Source: Gammaproteobacteria bacterium
GTDB taxonomy: Bacteria; Pseudomonadota; Gammaproteobacteria; Immundisolibacterales; Immundisolibacteraceae
DNA length: 7,023 nucleotides
Direction: 5' to 3'
NCBI GenBank assembly: GCA_003645395.1
Contig: QNFC01000089.1
Coordinates: 1 to 7,023 of the forward strand
The notes below the pieces were generated by a model, which searched no databases, had not been told where the DNA came from, and worked only from the letters and a program-made list of their open reading frames with translations. The position numbers and the translations under genes were made by a program. Position 1 is the stretch's first letter, and each line of letters begins with the position of its first letter. This document shows positions 5,616-7,023 of the stretch, one piece after another.

Positions 5616-7023
5616 CGGGAATAAGCCTCTGGTACGGGGTCAGCTTCATGAGAAACAGGGAATATTATGGAATTCGGCTTAATCGATAACTGCCGAATCA
5701 GCACATCAAGGCTCTGTAGCGTTGTGCTCAACGTATTCACCGAAGCCCCTAACCCCTGCTGGACTTGAGAATCTTGAGAGAACCCTGCCAACACATCGCG
5801 TAAATCCGCTAGTGTTGACGCGAGTTCGCCCGGCAGGGCCTGTGACTCATCACTTGCCAACAGTAGGTTTAATGCCGCAAGAGTACTGTCGGCATTGCCG
5901 AGGACGTTATTAGCCTCAGCCACGGTTTCTTCAAGCGGCAACGCATTGAGCTTAGCGAGAAAATCACTGGCCTGCTGTTGCAGGCGCGCCACACCCGTTT
6001 CTATCGTCGGAATGACAGCATATTGATCAAACTGCCCCAGTTCAGCCGGCCCTTTGTCGGCAAAGTAATCAATACTGATCAGCTTTTTGCCCGTTAGCAG
6101 GTTGCCGGTCTCTAACGTCGCGCGCATACCATCCCGAGTAACCCCCTTTTTAACGACACGCTTAAACTGATCAACAGATTCCTGGGTATCTGCCAGCTCA
6201 ATGCGCCCAGGTTCTATGTAAATTAACACCGGAATCGAGGCCCCCCCGCCCGTCAAGCCACCCGCTGCCAGCTCTTTCATCAGCAGCCGTTCCACACGGC
6301 CTATCTGGATGCCGCGATACTCCACCGGCGCACCCGGTGCCAGCCCCCGCAAAGATTGTTTGAACATCACTACGTAATACGCACCGAAACGATAGGGATT
6401 AGTAAGAATTTCATCATACGAATCAAAAAGCTTAAATTCCTTGCCACTTTCTATCGGGCCACCCGCCGGCACGCCAGGGGGAGCAGCAAACGCCACGCCA
6501 CCGAGGAGCACCGTATCTAACGAACCGGTACGGATTTTGATACCCATCGTCGATGTCTCCAGCGAGATACCGCTAACATTCCAGAAGCGGGTAGAACTGT
6601 TGACCAGCTCATGATACGGCGCATCGATAAATATTTCGTAACGCGCCTGCCGTTTGTCAGCATCGAAGGTCATCGTTTCTACACGACCGACGGCGTAGCC
6701 GTTATAAAGCACGGAATTACCCGCACTTACCGACCCGGCGCGATCACTGAACAGCGTCAGACGAATTCCGGGCGCATCGGCAGGTGTCTGCGGCGGGCTT
6801 TCAAGACCAATAAACGCCTTCTGCTTACCCGCCCCATCACCCGGCGCCATCTTGATATAAGCGCCGGCCAGGATGGTTCCAAGACCAGACACTCCCCCTG
6901 CACCTACGCTGGCACGAACAATCCAGAAACGGGTGTTTTTGTTCAAGTGATCGCGCATATTCTGGTCAAGCTTTACGGTAGCAATGACGCTAGACATATC
7001 CGGCTTTATGACAACACTTTCAA
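5612..7023 (-). CDS. pqiB: PqiB MCE-domain intermembrane lipid transport protein, 5' partial
   Basis: The frame is open to the right edge, showing 469 residues. An ATG at 6997 is internal, because the upstream codons continue the domain (ESVVIKPD). Numbering from the edge, residues 1-58 are the end of MCE domain 1 (NTRFW, then GGVSGLGTILAGAYI). MCE 2 spans about 86-180 (VLYNGYAVGRV, then a second copy of the motif, STRFW). MCE 3 spans about 213-322 (VEYRGIQIGRV). A long helical region at about 335-450 matches the coiled-coil needle, and the end (PNSIIFP..., DPVPEA) is typical of PqiB. Three MCE domains plus a needle indicate PqiB; LetB has seven. The N-terminal membrane anchor and most of MCE 1 are outside the window. 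PqiB hexamers form a tunnel from the inner membrane, with PqiA as inner-membrane partner, to PqiC. It is coupled to pqiC by a 4-base overlap, and pqiA would be expected upstream, beyond 7023. Confidence 0.94.
   Translation of the reverse strand, partial: ESVVIKPDMSSVIATVKLDQNMRDHLNKNTRFWIVRASVGAGGVSGLGTILAGAYIKMAPGDGAGKQKAFIGLESPPQTPADAPGIRLTLFSDRAGSVSAGNSVLYNGYAVGRVETMTFDADKRQARYEIFIDAPYHELVNSSTRFWNVSGISLETSTMGIKIRTGSLDTVLLGGVAFAAPPGVPAGGPIESGKEFKLFDSYDEILTNPYRFGAYYVVMFKQSLRGLAPGAPVEYRGIQIGRVERLLMKELAAGGLTGGGASIPVLIYIEPGRIELADTQESVDQFKRVVKKGVTRDGMRATLETGNLLTGKKLISIDYFADKGPAELGQFDQYAVIPTIETGVARLQQQASDFLAKLNALPLEETVAEANNVLGNADSTLAALNLLLASDESQALPGELASTLADLRDVLAGFSQDSQVQQGLGASVNTLSTTLQSLDVLIRQLSIKPNSIIFPVSHEADPVPEAYSR

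Noticed and set aside
5612..6997. ATG at 6997 as the true pqiB start
   Set aside because: The frame stays open to the edge with MCE-like residues, and starting at 6997 would cut off the membrane anchor and most of the first MCE domain.

Overview
The window looks like a chromosomal segment of a Gram-negative proteobacterium, most likely a gammaproteobacterium. The evidence is protein content: a PqiB/PqiC pair that works between the inner and outer membranes, an AsmA-family protein, and two small exported proteins (a glycine-zipper protein and a cysteine-rich repeat protein). A marine gammaproteobacterium is plausible, but that is an impression and not something the sequence proves. There are no RNA genes, insertion sequences, CRISPR arrays, integrases or phage genes.

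Layout. (1) 1-1170, + strand: the 3' part of a gene that continues off the left edge. It has the end of a SpoT/Mesh1-like HD hydrolase domain, a CBS-like region and a helical C-terminal domain with an RX4H (HEPN-like) motif. (2) 1272-3521, - strand: a 749-residue AsmA-family protein that converges on gene 1 and starts at GTG. (3) A perfect 15-bp-stem terminator at 3595-3631. (4) 3656-4066, - strand: a secreted protein with two cysteine-rich repeats of exactly matching spacing. (5) 4070-4400: a divergent intergenic region with a consensus -10 box for gene 4 and a small repeat/hairpin cluster. (6) 4401-4868, + strand: a secreted glycine-zipper protein. (7) 4869-5057: a convergent gap with only weak hairpins. 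(8) 5058-7023, - strand: pqiC and the 3' part of pqiB, overlapping by ATGA. pqiB runs off the right edge, and a pqiA-type gene would be expected beyond it.

How the genes fit together. PqiB and PqiC form one translationally coupled unit for phospholipid movement across the periplasm. The AsmA-family protein belongs to a class that is also linked to lipid traffic between the membranes, so two of the units have a related theme, but they are separated by two unrelated units and nothing shows co-regulation. Most of the window is ordinary envelope-maintenance content. The least ordinary items are the HD-CBS-HEPN-like multidomain protein at the left edge and the small cysteine-repeat secreted protein. 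I do not see a convincing undescribed multi-gene system.
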